A stretch of DNA of 10,904 nucleotides from an uncultured Elusimicrobium sp. (GTDB taxonomy: Bacteria; Elusimicrobiota; Endomicrobiia; Endomicrobiales; Endomicrobiaceae), in assembly GCA_902761395.1 (NCBI GenBank), contig CACWKJ010000020.1, positions 1 through 10,904 on the forward strand, read 5' to 3'. The translations under genes and the position numbers were made by a program. This document shows, in pieces, positions 10,703-10,904 of the stretch. Position 1 is the first letter of the stretch; each line of letters begins with the position of its first letter. Under the pieces are notes generated by a model. That model was not told the DNA's origin and did no database searches. It saw only the letters and a program-made list of their open reading frames with translations.

Positions 10703-10719
10703 ATTGTAAATTATAAATT
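10703..10719. repeat. 17-bp AT repeat ATTGTAAATTATAAATT, copy 3, overlapping a stop codon
   Basis: This is the third exact 17-mer, preceded by related AAATTGT units from 10689. On the minus strand it supplies the last codons and the stop (10711-10713) of the DUF1653-family gene, so the repeat probably trimmed or extended that C-terminus. Confidence 0.6.
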
Positions 10720-10904
10720 GTTGTTTTGATTTTTTTTGCTTTGAATGTTCTGAAATTCAAATCTGTACTTTTGTTTAACATCCGGATACTTCTTGTGGTC
10801 AACTTCAGAAGTGAACATATCGAAAGGTCTTATATATAAACCTGTATCTCCGTACAATGCTCTGTATACAACATACTTCTCACCTGTTTCACTGTGTGTT
10901 GCAA
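10711..10904 (-). CDS. DUF1653-family protein, N-terminus beyond the window
   Basis: Reading the minus strand from 10902, 63 codons are open to a TAA at 10711-10713. The visible part begins ATHSETGEKYVVYRALYGD, then TGLYIRPFDMFTSEVD and KKYPDVKQKYRFEFQNI. The combination HSET-E--VVY-ALYGD--L--RP--MF is the hallmark of DUF1653, a small bacterial domain of about 60-75 residues of unknown function, usually starting with a segment like HYKG-LY. Probably only 10-20 N-terminal residues are missing. The last residues (SKKNQNNNL) lie outside the usual domain and run into the dispersed AT repeat, which provides the stop codon. It is convergent with the TIGR03545-type gene, and the bidirectional terminator at 10415-10448 lies between. 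Family identity comes from the motif alone; the role is unknown. Confidence 0.75.
   Translation of the reverse strand, partial: ATHSETGEKYVVYRALYGDTGLYIRPFDMFTSEVDHKKYPDVKQKYRFEFQNIQSKKNQNNNL

Larger units (their letters stand above)
10255..10710. other. 456-bp gene-free region with hairpins, terminator and repeats
   Basis: No coding sequence is supported here. It separates convergent genes and contains a long nested hairpin (10270-10399), a bidirectional terminator (10415-10448), a GTCATTG repeat (10520-10546), two GTCAT hairpin repeats (10600-10662), a small hairpin GTCC-GAA-GGAC (10672-10682), and AT repeats that run into the end of the minus-strand gene. 10449-10519 shows nothing recognisable. 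Confidence 0.75.

Overview
The window is AT-rich. It comes from a Gram-negative bacterium: there are two exported beta-barrel-type proteins with signal peptides, and a membrane-anchored AsmA-like protein. The low GC, the folP-cdaA-cdaR order, the paired TIGR03546/TIGR03545-type genes and the dense intergenic hairpin repeats would fit an anaerobic, possibly host-associated lineage such as Elusimicrobiota (Endomicrobia) or a relative. That placement is an inference and is not tested here.

Layout. (1) 1-433: 3' part of folE (GTP cyclohydrolase I). (2) 569-1855: tandem pair of paralogous small outer-membrane beta-barrel candidates. (3) 1856-2295: gene-free stretch with a 107-nt nested hairpin, a 12-bp perfect hairpin, two dispersed repeats and a terminator. 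(4) 2296-7647: tightly packed operon folP - cdaA - very short cdaR-like ORF - alpha-glucan phosphorylase - HAD phosphatase. Its junctions are TAATG, ATGA, a 30-nt gap and a 10-nt overlap. (5) 7648-7932: 285-bp spacer full of inverted repeats, with a hairpin ending on the Shine-Dalgarno of the next gene. (6) 7933-10254: two-gene unit of the TIGR03546/TIGR03545 type. (7) 10255-10710: gene-free, with a 130-nt nested hairpin, a strong bidirectional terminator and repeats. (8) 10711-10904: 3' end of a minus-strand gene for a DUF1653-family protein, whose stop codon lies inside a dispersed repeat.

Functional reading. folE and folP serve folate synthesis. cdaA makes c-di-AMP, and the next ORF encodes only the membrane helix of its usual regulator CdaR. 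The phosphorylase releases glucose-1-phosphate from glycogen or maltodextrin, and the HAD protein is a small-molecule phosphatase candidate. The last plus-strand pair is a conserved but uncharacterised envelope module.

The most notable signals are the 36-residue CdaR-like ORF and the non-coding layer. The latter comprises long nested hairpins with near-symmetrical internal loops, two of which share an almost identical apex; a hairpin repeat present five times with compensatory stem changes; and other small palindromes next to translation signals. I found no tRNA, rRNA, CRISPR array, transposase or phage gene.
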